A stretch of 64,000 nt of DNA from Candidatus Methylobacter oryzae (GCF_003994235.2 NZ_RYFG02000114.1:35592-99591); one strand, 5' to 3'. Numbered from the stretch's first letter, positions 24,029 to 34,748 are shown. A program made the numbers and translations. Notes: generated from the sequence alone by a model not told the origin.

Positions 24029-27000
24029 TTATCCGCCGATCACCGCACCCTCGCCGCCAAACAACGCCTGTTGATAGCTCGCCACCCCGACCGCATCGAT
24101 AAAGACCTGGCCGCGCGTCAAGCCGCCCGCCAATTGACCCAGCCAATAGGCCTGATCCGCTCCTGTTAGCGGCGCGCCCAGGACGGCTGTGCTGAGCTGG
24201 GCGATAAACTGGCTGTCGTTCAGGCCGGCCCACTGGCTTTGGTAGCCGGCCGTCTGCATCAGCTGTGCGGCCACGTCGCCGAGTTGGACGGTATGGGCGG
24301 CCTGCGCGTTCAGTTCGGCCAAGCTCGGCGCGGCCCCGGTTTCCAGCCGGTACAGGCCGAACAACGCTTTCAGCGTGGCGCCGTCCAGGTTGGACGCGCC
24401 GGTCGCCAGGGTCTGGTCGCCAAACACGACGCTTTCGATGCCGACCAGGCTATCGCTATCGGCCCTGAGTTTATGGTTGATCTGCAACTGGCCGCCGCTG
24501 TTGACGCGAAAGACGTAATCGCCGCGGTTCTCGACGACAACGGCGCGGTCGCTGCCCGCGCCGCCATCCAGCAGGTTGCGGCCGCGGCCGCCGACCAGGG
24601 TGTCGTTGCCGGCGCCGCCGAACAACTGGTCGTTGCCGCTATCGCCGGACCAGCCCAGTTCCGGCGATAGGTAGGTTTGCGTCAACGGCAGCTCGCCCTG
24701 GCTATTCAGCAGTTTGCCCTTGAAGTTGTTGTGGTGCACCAGGTAATTCAGGGCCTCGCCCCAGCTGCCGCCGTTGACGATAAAGTGCGTGCCAGCCGCA
24801 ACCCAGTCGGCCGTCGCGGCCTGGGCGCCCCATACGCTAGCGATCAGTGTTGCGACCTGGGTTTCGATCGCCTGACCTTGCGCCGGCGGCTGTTTCGCCA
24901 GGTAAGCGTCGTAGGCCGCTTGCGCATATTGCGCGTCGCTGTAGTCCAATACCGCCCAATGGCTCAGCGCATACACGTCCGGCAAGCTGCCGGTGACCGC
25001 CTTGTACAATAGCGCAACGGTTTCCAGTTTGGCCGCCGCTTCGGTGGTAAAGGCGACGCGGGCGTCGGAGGTCACGCGGCCTTCGGCGCTAATCCAGGGG
25101 CCGGACAGATTGGCGCGGGTGCCGTCGGCGAGGTTAGCATCGGCCGGTGTAAAGTCCGACTTCAGCAGACCGTCGCTGCCCAAGCTGAACGTCCAGGCGC
25201 CGGCGTCGCTCTGCCCGCCTTGCAGCACGTCGTCGCCGTTGCCGCCGTACAAGCTGTCGTCGCCGAGGCCGCCGACCACGGTATCGTTGCCGTCGTCGCC
25301 GTACAGTTGGTCGTTGCCGCCTTTGGAACCGACAATATCGTCGCCGCCGCCGCCATGCAGCAGGTCGTCGTCGGCGCCGAGCACCATATACTGCACGGCA
25401 TCGTCGCCGACCGCGAAGTTTTGCCCGTCGCCGCCGGTAACGCGGGCCGCGCCGATGATGATCGCGAACTCGACGTTGTTCAGTTGCAGCACGGTGCCGT
25501 GCGGCAGGTTGCGCACGTCGATGACCAGGGCTTCCTGGCGGTCGGGATGGGCCGGATCTTGCTCGCCGGTGCCCTTGGCTCCGGTAATCACGATCGGCGG
25601 CGCATCGGCCGCGGCGGTTTGATCCGACGCCCCCGCCGGGGTCTGGAACGTGACCGTGCGCACGGTGACCTGGGCCTCGTCATGGACGCCGGGCACGTAG
25701 CCGTCGATGCCTTGGCCGAGAATGCCGGCGAACGCGTTTGAGTCGGTGCGCGGCTCGGACGCGGCAATCAATAGCTCGCGTAAAGTCAGGTGGCTGTTGC
25801 CGCCGCTCACCGCTTCGGAAGTCAGACCGACGCCGGGCGGCAGGCTGGCTTGCAATACGGTTTGACCGCTGTTGTCTTTAGCCAGCGGGATGTCGGCCAA
25901 GGCGGTCGAATTGTCTTCTTCTTTCCGCGTTGCAGGCACGATAGGAACGGTCGTGGTGACCACCTGGGTAGTCACGGAGCGCTCCGTTCCCGTTGTTGGG
26001 TCGGTGACTGTCGTCGTTGTGGTTTTCGTGGTGCCGGTGACGGTCATGCCATCCACGGTGGTTGTCGTGGTGGTTTCCGTGGTGCCTGTATTTGTTCCGG
26101 TGTTCGTGCTACCCGTTCCGGTGTTTGGGTTGTTGTTCCCGCTTCCGCCGCCAGCCGCCGGCGTATTATTGGTGACGGTGGTTGCGGTCAAGGCGGCGGC
26201 ATCGTTGCCGCTGCTACTCTGAATGGCATTGGCATCGTCGCCTGCCGACGGATCGGCATAGGCCACGGTCACCGCATCGCCGTTCGCCACGGCCGAAGCC
26301 AGAGTCAGCGTGACGGTCTTACCGTCGGCATTGACCGTCACGCCGGTGACAGTGATCGCGGTGCTCCCGCGCATCACCGTAAAAGCGCCTAGAGCAGGGA
26401 TATTCGTCGCATCCAGGGCGCCGACACTGGTATAGGTCATCACCAGAGTGTTGCCGTTGACGGTGGCGCCGGCGAACACCGGCGCGGCGGTATCCAGCAC
26501 ATAAGCCTGCGACAAAACGGCGCTGCTGTTGCCGGCCGTATCCGCGACTCGGACCTTGAGCGTGTTGCTGCCGCTCAGGGTCTGCCCGGTTAGCGTCCAC
26601 GTACCGCCCGCGGCGGTGGTGGCCGGTATCCAGTTGGTGCCGTTGTCGAGACTGATTTGCAGCGTTTCGCCGGCCCCGAGGGTGCCAGTGTAGGTGCCGG
26701 ACAAGTTTTGCGCCGCAGTTTGGGTGATGAAATCCTTGTTGCTGACGCCGGTGTCGGCTGAAAAGGCCACTGTCGCCGCGACCGCCGCCGGTGCGGTTGT
26801 GTCCAGCACGTAGGCTTGGCTGGCGATTACGCCGTTGTTGCCGGCGCTGTCGCTAACCTTGAGTTTGAGTGTGTTGCTACCGCTCAGGATCACGCCGTTC
26901 CAAGTCAGTGTGGTGCCGCTGACCTTGCTGGTGATGTTGGTCCAGGTGGCGCCACCGTCCAGCGAACCGTAAACGATTTCGCCCGCGCCGAGTCCGGCGC

Positions 27001-30000
27001 TCAAGGTGGCGGTAATAGTCTGGGCCGCGCTGTTAGTGACGAAATCGGTGGTACTGGTGCCGGTATCGGCTGAAAACGCCAGTCCGCTGAAGGTTGCTAC
27101 ATTTCGATAGCGGATGTATTCGCCATCCAAAACAAAGTTGCCCGGCAGGTAGGCGCCGGTCAAAGTGATCTGCAACTCCGGGGCATCGGCGTCGTTTTCG
27201 CTGTCGATATAGAGTGTCGTATTGCCGCCGGACGCGAAGATTTGTACGGATTTGCCGGCAACCGTCGTGCCGGTGCCGGCCGTGACCGTGCCGCCGGTGA
27301 AGTTTTGGGTAATTACCCGAATCGCATCGCCGGAGCCAAAGTCGGTGATGGTGTCGATGCCGTTGCCGGTAGTATCGTAGGTAAAAACGTCGTTGCCTGC
27401 ACCGCCGGTCAAACTGTCGGCGCCGGCCCCGCCGGTCAGGGTATCGGCGCCGCTGCCGGCCGTGACCGTGTCGGCGCCGCCCCCGGCTTGAATCAGCGAG
27501 GGCGCCGAGCCGGTGTCGGTGAACGTGTCGTTACCGCCGAACAGGTCGTAGGTCAGATAGCCTTGGCCATTGTCCACGGTGCCGCTGGCGACCGTCACGG
27601 TGATCGGGTTGACTGCGGTGTCGGCGACTTCGGCCGGCAGGTACTGATGGTCGACATCCTGGTTGTCGAACACCGCAAACCAGGTTTTTAGGAAATTATT
27701 GGCGGCAAGGGTATGCGCCGCGGGCGCCGTGTTGTCCGTTTCGACGATCACCCCAATGAAGTTGTTGGTGAAGGTGTTGTCGTGGATGTTGATCGGGCTG
27801 GCGACGTTTATCAGGTCGATGCCGTAACTGCCCATCCAGGTCGGCGTGCGCTGGGCGTTGATGGTGTTGTTGGCGATTTCCGACACGCCCGCCGAGGCCA
27901 GCAGGATGCCGGTGGCGTTGTACGTACCGGCCGGGTCGTCGGCGTCGATGTCGTTGATGGTGTTGTACTTGATCGTCGCCGTGGTGCCAGCGCGGGTTCC
28001 GCCCGAGCCGATCTGTATGCCGTTCTGGTTGGACAGGCCGTGAACGCCGACGGCGTTGACGGTGTTGTGCTGGATGTCGGCATTGAGCTGCGGCCCCCAG
28101 GCGACGATGCCGGTCTTCTGGAACGTGCCGATGGTGGAGTTGGTGACGGTGACCGTCACCGGTGAACCTAAGGCATTGCTACCCTCGGCCAGGATGCCGA
28201 ACTGGTTGCTGTCGCCCTCGTAGTCGCCGTTCCCTAGCACCGGTTGGGCGATATTGTTGATAACGACGTGGTCGATCGTCGCATTGGCGTTGTAAGTCGA
28301 AAGGCCTGCATATAAATCGCCATCGTCGGCGGTTCCCTGATTACGGCCGTCCAACGTGAGATAACGCACTGTGATCGCGTCGGTTCCGGGCGTCGTGGTC
28401 CACAAGTCGAGAATGGCTTTTCTGACGTAGCCGGATTTGAGCGCCCCCTGCGCCGAGGCCGTCCAGTTCCCGCTGTCCGGTGCGGCGAGGATCACGTCGG
28501 CGGCGTTGCCGCTGGCCGATTCGATGGTGACGCCGCCGGTCGCCGCGCGGAACTGGCCGTAATAGGTGCCGTTTTGAATCTTGATGGTGTCGCCGCTGAC
28601 CGCCTTGTTCAGCGCTTCGGTCAGCGTGAAACCGTCGGCTGCGTCGCCCTGTATGTCGGTACCCGGCGCACTGGCAGTGTCGGAATGATCGACGTAGATC
28701 GTATTGCTGGTCACGGTCACGTCGGCGTTGCTGGTGTCGGCGCCGTCGGAAAGTCCCATGCGAATCGTGGCGGTGCCGTAGGGGGTGTCGTTGCGGTAAG
28801 TCACGGCGTGCAATACGCTTTGTACCAGCGCGGTGGTGGCCGCCGTGCCGCTGCCGGTGAAATTGACAGTAAGAACGCCGCCGGTATGGGTAAAGGTGGC
28901 GAAAGTCTGGCCACCGGCTTGCAGCGCATTGCCGCTGACGGTGAAGTCGGCGCCGCTGGTATTGAAACCGAACACATCGTTCGCAGTGGCGTCGGCCGTT
29001 CCGCTCAGGACCCGTTGTACCGTCAACGAAGCACCATTCCAGTCGCCGTTGCCGCTGTTCAGCGCGCCCAGTTCGGCGTCGCTGACCGTCACCGCCGTCG
29101 ACCCATCCAGCCTTACGGTCTGCCCGACCCCAGCCCAGGCCACGCTGTCGCTGCCCAGGTTATTGATCACCGGGGACGTGTTATTCATCGTCAACGTAAA
29201 ATCGTTGCCGGTGCCGTTAACAGTCGTCTTATAACTGGCTTGCAGTGAACCCGTTCGTCCGCCTTCGGCCAAGTTGTTGAAAGTGCCGGGGGCGCCGGTG
29301 ATGGCGTCGGTACTGTCGTTATCGATCAAGACATAGGTGTCGTTGAGTGCCGGGGTGTAAGTCAAGTTCACCGTCAATGGTCCGCCGTTTAACGTGACTC
29401 CGCCGGTGACCGCCACTTGGTCGTAATCGGTTCCGGCGGTGGCGGCGCCCTTGATGTCGGTCACCAGGGTACCATTGACACGGAGGTCGCCGTTGACGGT
29501 CAGCTTGCCGACGCCGCTGTTGGTACCGGCGACGCCGGGCGACAGCGTGGCGCCGTCATCGACGAAAATCTCGCTGTTCACGGTGCCGGTGCCTGCCAGC
29601 GTTGCGCCTGAACTGACCGTTACCGTTCCCGCGCCGCTGCCGTTGAGCGTGCCGGTGGCCGCCAAGGTGCCGGCCGACACCGCCGTTCCCCCCGTATAGG
29701 TATTCGTGCCCGACAACGTCAGCGTGCCGGTACCTTGCTTGGTCAATGCACCGGTACCGGCAATCGCGCCGGAAAACGTCGTAGACGTATTATCGCCGCC
29801 GGCTGTCAGCGTATTGGCTCCCAAAGCCACGCTGCCGGCCCCGGCCAACGAACCGATGGTCTCGCTGGCCGACAACGTCAACGTCGCGCCGCTGGATACG
29901 GTAAGCGCATTGGCTTCCGCCAAGGCACCGGTGCCTGTACCTTTATTCAACGTCAAACCGCCCGCCGATACGGTTGTTGCGCCCGAGTAAGTATTATTGC

Positions 30001-33000
30001 CGGATAAGGTCAAAGTGCCGGTACCGACCTTGGTCAATGCGCCGGTGCCGGAAATAACGCCGGAGAACGCCGTGTTCGTGCCGTCGCCTGCCGTCAGCGT
30101 ATGGGCCCCCAAGGCCACGCTGCCGGCCCCGGCCAACGAGCCGACGGTTTCGTCAAAAGACAAGGTCAGCGTCGCCCCCGAAGACACCGTCACCGCACCG
30201 GCATCGGCCAGCGCGCCGCCGTTGCGGTTCAAGGTCAACGTTCCCGCCGATACCGTCGTCGCGCCGGTGAACGTATTGTTGCCGCTCAACGTCATCGTAC
30301 CGCTGCCGGCTTTAGTCAGCGCGCCGGTTCCCGAAATAACACCGGAGAATGTCGTGGAGGTGTTGTCGCCGCCGGCGCTCAGGGTATTGCTGCCCAGCGT
30401 CACCGTGCCGGCCCCGGCCAGGGAACCAATGGTTTCGCTGGCGGACAGGGTGAGGGTGGCGCCTGTATTCACCGTTACACCGCTGAAATTAGATATGGCC
30501 GCGCCACCGCTAACGGAAAGCGTGCCGGCCGAAACCGTCGTCGAGCCGGTATACGTATTGCTGCCGGATAAAGACAGCGTACCGGCACCGGTTTTAGCTA
30601 CGCTGCCCAAGCCTCCGGCGATGATCGAACTAATCGTCAAACTGTCGCCGGACCCATTGTTGACGGTCAGCGCACCACTCAAATTCAAAGTATTGCCGGC
30701 AATGGTCAGGCTGCCCGGCGCGCCGATCGAATCGACGTCTAACGTAACGCCGGCCGCCGCGGTCACATCGGAACCGAGACTAATGGTTTGCCCGGACAGG
30801 CCGGCGGCGAATTTAATCACGGAGCCGTTACTGGCATAAACCAACGCCTCGCGCAACGACAAACCGCCGCCGTCGACAAAATCAGCCGTATAGCTAGGGC
30901 CAGTGGCGGCATCGTCACCGGAATCCAAATTCGTGGTCACCACCAGCGAATTATCGACCGTGATCGTAAACGTCTTGTCTAAAAGGCTTATGCCGTCATC
31001 GACTCTCACCACGACCGTATAGTCGCCGGTCGTTGTCGTGGACGGCGTGGAAGCCCGAAACGCTGCGCCGCTGATGTTGAACAGGTTGTCAGCCGTTACA
31101 TCGACACTCGAAGGGTTCGTCACGCTGATGATGCTATAGGTCGGCCCGCCGCCGTCCACGTCGGTGCGCGTCAGCAAGCCGACGGTAGAGTCGTTCGCAT
31201 CGTAGGTACTGACTGAGTTGGCCGACAACGCAATATCGGTAGGCGCGTCGTTGACCGCGGTTACCGCGATGGTGCGGGTAGCTGCGGTGGCGGTGTTGCC
31301 GGCGCCGTCGGTCAGGTTGAAGGTGACGGTGCGATTGGAGGTGCCCGGATTGTCCGAAGTGTTGTGGTAACGGATCGCGGCGACGGTGTCTTGGATATTT
31401 TGCTGCGTGGCGCCGGCCAGGAAAGTCAGGGTCCAGGCGATGCCGTTGTTGACGCTGGATGCAGTGACCGTGCCGATGTTGGTGGTGCCGGAGCGAAGGT
31501 TGTTCGAACCGTCGATATTAATACCGCTGTCGGTGCTGGTAGGCAGCGACAGCGTATCGGCAGCCTCGTTGTTGGCGGTGATTTGCACAGTCAGCACCGA
31601 TTTACCGGGCGTACCGGCTTCGGTGACTGTGGCGGTGGAGTCCAGCGCGGCGGCCGTAGCGTTTTCGGTATAGGCGAAGGCGGTGCCGTTGTTGATGGTA
31701 ACGGACGGGTTGGTCGTATCCAGAGTGAGGATCAAGCTACCGCCCGCCGTGCCGGCGTTGCTGGCAGCGTCGGTAACTTTTGCGGTCAGCGTCTTGCTGC
31801 CGTCGCTGCCCAAGTCGCCGTTGGCAATGGTGAAATCGACGTAGCCGTTGGTCGTCACGTCCGTGGAATTGAGTACCTTGGTTTTCGGCGTTCCCAACGA
31901 AGCCCCGCCCAGCAGCAATTCCAAGGTATCCCCTACAACAGCGTTGGTGCCGGCCAGGCTGACCCGCACCGTCGGGTTAGTGGTCTTGGTGATATCGTCG
32001 GAACTCGACGGCCCGGTATCGGAACCGCTTTGCAAATCAATAGCCGTGGTTGGTGTACCGGGCGCGGTATGGTCGAGCGTGTAGAGTTCTCCCGACGTGT
32101 AACCGGAAGTAATATCGATCGAACTGCCGTTCTGGATGCCGGTGCCCGAGCTGTTGAGGTCAAGTCGTAACGTACCGTCGCCCGACAGAGAATTGGCGGT
32201 GACCGTATAGGTCGTGCCACTGCCTGTGACGCTGCTGATCGTGCCGTTAGCGGTGCCGGTCTTAGTCAGCGTGAAGTCGCTGGCGTCAACGCCAGTCACC
32301 GACTCGCTAAAGGTCACCGTGTACTGGACCGAGGTCGCCAACCCCAGCACAGCGGCCGAGGCGCCGCCGGCCCGGACAATGCTGTCTGGGGTGGGGCCGG
32401 GAATAACCGGATCGGTAATCGAAAAGTCATCAAGCACGATTGTCGTAGCGTTACTTGAAAACACGACGGTCAGGCTGGTCAGGTTGTTGAAATTGGCCTG
32501 CGTACCTGGCGTGAACGAATACACATCAAGAAGGCTACCGAGAGAGGCGGTCTCCTGACCGGTAGCCGAACCGTTTGGCTTGATCGTATAATTTCCCCCA
32601 TTTAAACTGGCATCGGCCAGTTTAAATGAACTTAACTTGAACGCATCGCCAAACGTGCCATCGTTACCCATATCGGCGGTGATGGTAATGGAAGAACTGC
32701 TAGCAAGTCCTTCGATGATCCCGTATTTGCCCGTAAAGGTGGTGGTATAACCAGAACCAGTAGCATTTTTAGTAAAACTATCATTTACGGCTCGCCATCC
32801 ATCAAGGCTGCCTGCGCCGTTATCTGATGTTAGTTTGAGCGTATTGGTTCCGTCGTTTATAGTCAGAACAGTTGTAGTACCGTCAACGCTTGTACCAGAG
32901 GAAAAATCAAAAGTGCTCGCAGCCAAAACGTCTCGATAGGCACTTGTTGCTGAATTGCTAAAGGCTAGACGGGTATCCATCTGCGACGTCGCTGTTTCCA

Positions 33001-33577
33001 GTATCCAGTCCCCACCCCGAGACGCATTACCTGTTAAATCGGTGGATGCGGCGATATTCGCTTGAGTCGCATTTGCCAGCGCCGAAACGAAAGCCGCGCC
33101 GTCGGGTCCTGCCGCCACATCGCAGCCGTACAATAAAATATTGCCGTTCGGGGTTAACGCATTACCGATAGTTGCCAAATCGGCGGCATGACCTTGTAGG
33201 TTTTGCGAAGTCAATGTCAGCGAACCCAGCTCCAACGAAGCTTCGGAGCCGTGAGAGACGATGTGGATTGCATCAATGCCGCTCCGCCCCTCTAGAATCT
33301 GCGCCATCTGGGACAGGCCGTTTCGAGTCGAATCGAACAGCACCACCTCAATACCGGGTCGAATGCCGTCTACCAGGGTCTGGTAATCGGCCACACCGGT
33401 ATCGATAAATGCCACTTCCCATTTGCCACCGTCCAGGCTGGGATCGGCGGTGCGTAATATCTGGGGTGCCAGAACCGTTATCCTATTTTCATCGGTGATC
33501 GACAGCGAAGCTGTGTCATTGCTATCGTTGTTATCGACAGAAACAGTTTCGTTGTGTTGCTGGGAGGTTGTCGTCAT
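24029..33577 (-). CDS. Giant RTX-type secreted/surface protein with DUF4347, PATR, beta-helix and DUF4214-like parts
   Basis: A 3182-residue protein from ATG 33577 (MTTTSQQ); an upstream TTG is less likely. In order: DUF4347 (about 30-210, with IVSHGSEASLELG and LLYGCDVAAG); Ig/cadherin-like beta domains to about 960; four passenger-associated repeats (about 1000-1310, unit LSGNNTYTGATTVSAGTL); a right-handed beta-helix with HNTVNA/IANNTINAQ-type turns (about 1670-1960); first RTX block GGAGADSLTGGAGNDVF near 2045; more Ig-like domains; a Thr-rich linker near 2500; RTX blocks near 2735-2790 and 2975-3009; DUF4214-like helical ends (about 2850-2955 and 3067-3178). No N-terminal signal, so type I secretion with a C-terminal signal is expected; no exporter gene is in the window. 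Likely a calcium-dependent adhesin or matrix protein. Confidence 0.88.
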   Translation of the reverse strand: MTTTSQQHNETVSVDNNDSNDTASLSITDENRITVLAPQILRTADPSLDGGKWEVAFIDTGVADYQTLVDGIRPGIEVVLFDSTRNGLSQMAQILEGRSGIDAIHIVSHGSEASLELGSLTLTSQNLQGHAADLATIGNALTPNGNILLYGCDVAAGPDGAAFVSALANATQANIAASTDLTGNASRGGDWILETATSQMDTRLAFSNSATSAYRDVLAASTFDFSSGTSVDGTTTVLTINDGTNTLKLTSDNGAGSLDGWRAVNDSFTKNATGSGYTTTFTGKYGIIEGLASSSSITITADMGNDGTFGDAFKLSSFKLADASLNGGNYTIKPNGSATGQETASLGSLLDVYSFTPGTQANFNNLTSLTVVFSSNATTIVLDDFSITDPVIPGPTPDSIVRAGGASAAVLGLATSVQYTVTFSESVTGVDASDFTLTKTGTANGTISSVTGSGTTYTVTANSLSGDGTLRLDLNSSGTGIQNGSSIDITSGYTSGELYTLDHTAPGTPTTAIDLQSGSDTGPSSSDDITKTTNPTVRVSLAGTNAVVGDTLELLLGGASLGTPKTKVLNSTDVTTNGYVDFTIANGDLGSDGSKTLTAKVTDAASNAGTAGGSLILTLDTTNPSVTINNGTAFAYTENATAAALDSTATVTEAGTPGKSVLTVQITANNEAADTLSLPTSTDSGINIDGSNNLRSGTTNIGTVTASSVNNGIAWTLTFLAGATQQNIQDTVAAIRYHNTSDNPGTSNRTVTFNLTDGAGNTATAATRTIAVTAVNDAPTDIALSANSVSTYDANDSTVGLLTRTDVDGGGPTYSIISVTNPSSVDVTADNLFNISGAAFRASTPSTTTTGDYTVVVRVDDGISLLDKTFTITVDNSLVVTTNLDSGDDAATGPSYTADFVDGGGLSLREALVYASNGSVIKFAAGLSGQTISLGSDVTAAAGVTLDVDSIGAPGSLTIAGNTLNLSGALTVNNGSGDSLTISSIIAGGLGSVAKTGAGTLSLSGSNTYTGSTTVSAGTLSVSGGAAISNFSGVTVNTGATLTLSASETIGSLAGAGTVTLGSNTLSAGGDNTSTTFSGVISGTGALTKAGSGTMTLSGNNTFTGATTVSAGTLTLNRNGGALADAGAVTVSSGATLTLSFDETVGSLAGAGSVALGAHTLTAGDGTNTAFSGVISGTGALTKVGTGTLTLSGNNTYSGATTVSAGGLTLNKGTGTGALAEANALTVSSGATLTLSASETIGSLAGAGSVALGANTLTAGGDNTSTTFSGAIAGTGALTKQGTGTLTLSGTNTYTGGTAVSAGTLAATGTLNGSGAGTVTVSSGATLAGTGTVNSEIFVDDGATLSPGVAGTNSGVGKLTVNGDLRVNGTLVTDIKGAATAGTDYDQVAVTGGVTLNGGPLTVNLTYTPALNDTYVLIDNDSTDAITGAPGTFNNLAEGGRTGSLQASYKTTVNGTGNDFTLTMNNTSPVINNLGSDSVAWAGVGQTVRLDGSTAVTVSDAELGALNSGNGDWNGASLTVQRVLSGTADATANDVFGFNTSGADFTVSGNALQAGGQTFATFTHTGGVLTVNFTGSGTAATTALVQSVLHAVTYRNDTPYGTATIRMGLSDGADTSNADVTVTSNTIYVDHSDTASAPGTDIQGDAADGFTLTEALNKAVSGDTIKIQNGTYYGQFRAATGGVTIESASGNAADVILAAPDSGNWTASAQGALKSGYVRKAILDLWTTTPGTDAITVRYLTLDGRNQGTADDGDLYAGLSTYNANATIDHVVINNIAQPVLGNGDYEGDSNQFGILAEGSNALGSPVTVTVTNSTIGTFQKTGIVAWGPQLNADIQHNTVNAVGVHGLSNQNGIQIGSGGTRAGTTATIKYNTINDIDADDPAGTYNATGILLASAGVSEIANNTINAQRTPTWMGSYGIDLINVASPINIHDNTFTNNFIGVIVETDNTAPAAHTLAANNFLKTWFAVFDNQDVDHQYLPAEVADTAVNPITVTVASGTVDNGQGYLTYDLFGGNDTFTDTGSAPSLIQAGGGADTVTAGSGADTLTGGAGADSLTGGAGNDVFTYDTTGNGIDTITDFGSGDAIRVITQNFTGGTVTAGTGTTVAGKSVQIFASGGNTTLYIDSENDADAPELQITLTGAYLPGNFVLDGEYIRYRNVATFSGLAFSADTGTSTTDFVTNSAAQTITATLSAGLGAGEIVYGSLDGGATWTNITSKVSGTTLTWNGVILSGSNTLKLKVSDSAGNNGVIASQAYVLDTTAPAAVAATVAFSADTGVSNKDFITQTAAQNLSGTYTGTLGAGETLQISLDNGTNWIPATTAAGGTWTLTGQTLSGSNTLKVRVADTAGNSSAVLSQAYVLDTAAPVFAGATVNGNTLVMTYTSVGALDATNIPALGAFTVMRGSTAITVTGVTVNADGKTVTLTLASAVANGDAVTVAYADPSAGDDANAIQSSSGNDAAALTATTVTNNTPAAGGGSGNNNPNTGTGSTNTGTNTGTTETTTTTTVDGMTVTGTTKTTTTTVTDPTTGTERSVTTQVVTTTVPIVPATRKEEDNSTALADIPLAKDNSGQTVLQASLPPGVGLTSEAVSGGNSHLTLRELLIAASEPRTDSNAFAGILGQGIDGYVPGVHDEAQVTVRTVTFQTPAGASDQTAAADAPPIVITGAKGTGEQDPAHPDRQEALVIDVRNLPHGTVLQLNNVEFAIIIGAARVTGGDGQNFAVGDDAVQYMVLGADDDLLHGGGGDDIVGSKGGNDQLYGDDGNDTVVGGLGDDSLYGGNGDDVLQGGQSDAGAWTFSLGSDGLLKSDFTPADANLADGTRANLSGPWISAEGRVTSDARVAFTTEAAAKLETVALLYKAVTGSLPDVYALSHWAVLDYSDAQYAQAAYDAYLAKQPPAQGQAIETQVATLIASVWGAQAATADWVAAGTHFIVNGGSWGEALNYLVHHNNFKGKLLNSQGELPLTQTYLSPELGWSGDSGNDQLFGGAGNDTLVGGRGRNLLDGGAGSDRAVVVENRGDYVFRVNSGGQLQINHKLRADSDSLVGIESVVFGDQTLATGASNLDGATLKALFGLYRLETGAAPSLAELNAQAAHTVQLGDVAAQLMQTAGYQSQWAGLNDSQFIAQLSTAVLGAPLTGADQAYWLGQLAGGLTRGQVFIDAVGVASYQQALFGGEGAVIGG
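29640..30580 (-). repeat. Intragenic tandem repeats of about 270 bp encoding passenger-type beta-repeats
   Basis: Four consecutive units of about 90 residues each contain SGATLTLSASETIGSLAGAG and GTGALTK-type segments. DNA identity between units appears high, so recombination between them could change the length of the protein. Confidence 0.8.
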
Positions 33578-33609
33578 GAAGGTACCTGGAATAAACAATA
33601 ATCGACTGG

Positions 33610-33641
33610 ATCCGCTGAATAGCGGTTAAATTTCAGCGGAT
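33610..33641. promoter_or_regulatory. Inverted repeat ATCCGCTGAA-N12-TTCAGCGGAT in the leader of the giant gene
   Basis: Ten-base perfect arms with a 12-base AT-rich spacer, 33 bp upstream of the giant gene's start and downstream of the LuxR-type regulator gene. It could end the regulator transcript, form a leader hairpin or bind a dimeric regulator; it cannot be decided from sequence. Confidence 0.5.
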
Positions 33642-33795
33642 CGGCGTTGATGGATTGGGGATGCGTCAAGACTCGGGGCGACTTGCAACGAACTGAGCAG
33701 CATAAAAATGATACTGGAGGCAAGTCGGCCGGGATAGCTCCCATTTCTTCTAGGTATTTTGTAGCCATTAAAGTCCGATTCCTTAAGCTACTGAA

Positions 33796-34578
33796 TTAAA
33801 AGATAATCAGTTTGCTGCGTATCGCATGAGCTACTGCCTGCGGCAGCGTTTTTGCTTGCAGTTTGCGTTTGGCGTTCTCGAGATGGAAGATGACGGTGGC
33901 TTCGGCGACGCCTAACGTTTCGGCAATTTCCCAAGCGACCTTGCCCGCCGCTGCCCACGTCAGGCATTCTTTTTCACGGGACGATAAGGAAGCCTCCCCT
34001 TCCGATGACTTCATGCCATTGATTCGGCAAATGGTGTCGTGCATTTGCGTCGCAATCAGCTGCGACAGGGTTGCCAACGCGGGCAGCCGGACTTTAAGAT
34101 CAGGATCAGTTTCAGAAAACGCGACTTTGAATATTGAAAAACACGAGGGCGTGTGCACAGGCACAATAATACCGCAGCTGATTTCATGCGAGTCGAGTAA
34201 CGAATATAAAATTTGTTCTTCCCGGGTCGCTTTCTTCCGCTGAAAATCCAAGCCGAACGCAATCGGCAAGCACTGGTGCCGTATTTGAGAAGAAATGGTA
34301 TCGATAACAATGGCGTTGGATTCCAGATAGGCTTGGGTATATCGATCGAGATTTTCCGAATGGGCGTAATACGAAGCTTTTTCAGAAGAATAATTCGGCA
34401 AAAATAACTGTCCGAGTACATCGGCTCCCTGATTTTTCTGCAAACAATCCATTGCTTCATGGATTTGATGGTGTGAACTGGCGTTGGCTAAAGCATTTAA
34501 AATGGTATTGAGATCGTCTATCGCGGAGCAATCCAGGCGAGTACAAGGAATGGGTTGATATTTTGCCGCTGTTTTCAT
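33796..34578 (-). CDS. LuxR-type regulator with autoinducer-binding-like domain
   Basis: A 260-residue protein from ATG 34578 (MKTAAKYQ); a GTG 15 bp upstream is a possible alternative. The N-terminal 170 residues resemble the autoinducer-binding domain (PF03472) in length and pattern (YYAHSENLDRYTQAYLES, GIIVPVHTPS), but lack an obvious full set of AHL-binding residues. The C-terminal helix-turn-helix is clear (LSSREKECLTWAAAGKVAWE, then LGVAEATVIFHLENAKRKL). No LuxI synthase gene is in view, so it would be a solo. Placed just upstream of the giant RTX-type gene on the same strand, it is the best candidate for its activator. Confidence 0.85.
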   Translation of the reverse strand: MKTAAKYQPIPCTRLDCSAIDDLNTILNALANASSHHQIHEAMDCLQKNQGADVLGQLFLPNYSSEKASYYAHSENLDRYTQAYLESNAIVIDTISSQIRHQCLPIAFGLDFQRKKATREEQILYSLLDSHEISCGIIVPVHTPSCFSIFKVAFSETDPDLKVRLPALATLSQLIATQMHDTICRINGMKSSEGEASLSSREKECLTWAAAGKVAWEIAETLGVAEATVIFHLENAKRKLQAKTLPQAVAHAIRSKLIIF

Positions 34579-34714
34579 AGTGTCTCTCTTCACCCATCAG
34601 CCATGATATATGCCGAAGCTCATGTTATCTGGTTTGCCGGCCCTAGTGGCTTAAACGCTCTCTGCCCTGTTCAAACACCACTTCTTGCCAATGAACACTA
34701 CTCTTCAAAAATAG

Positions 34715-34748
34715 CCTCGTCGGGTACCGCCGTGCGTACCCTACAGGG
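34715..34748. repeat. GTAGGG-family repeat in gap 34579-34942
   Basis: GGTACCGCCGTGCGTACCCTACAGGG is the inverse of the GTAGGGTACGCACCGC repeats at 14634 and 16373. The rest of the gap is AT-rich and holds the palindromes at 34873-34916; no gene is supported. Confidence 0.6.

Noticed and set aside
29400..30840. Long plus-strand open frames rich in Pro, Val and Ala opposite the giant RTX-type gene.
   Set aside because: They are antisense shadows of the GC-rich beta-repeat coding sequence, with repetitive, low-information composition.
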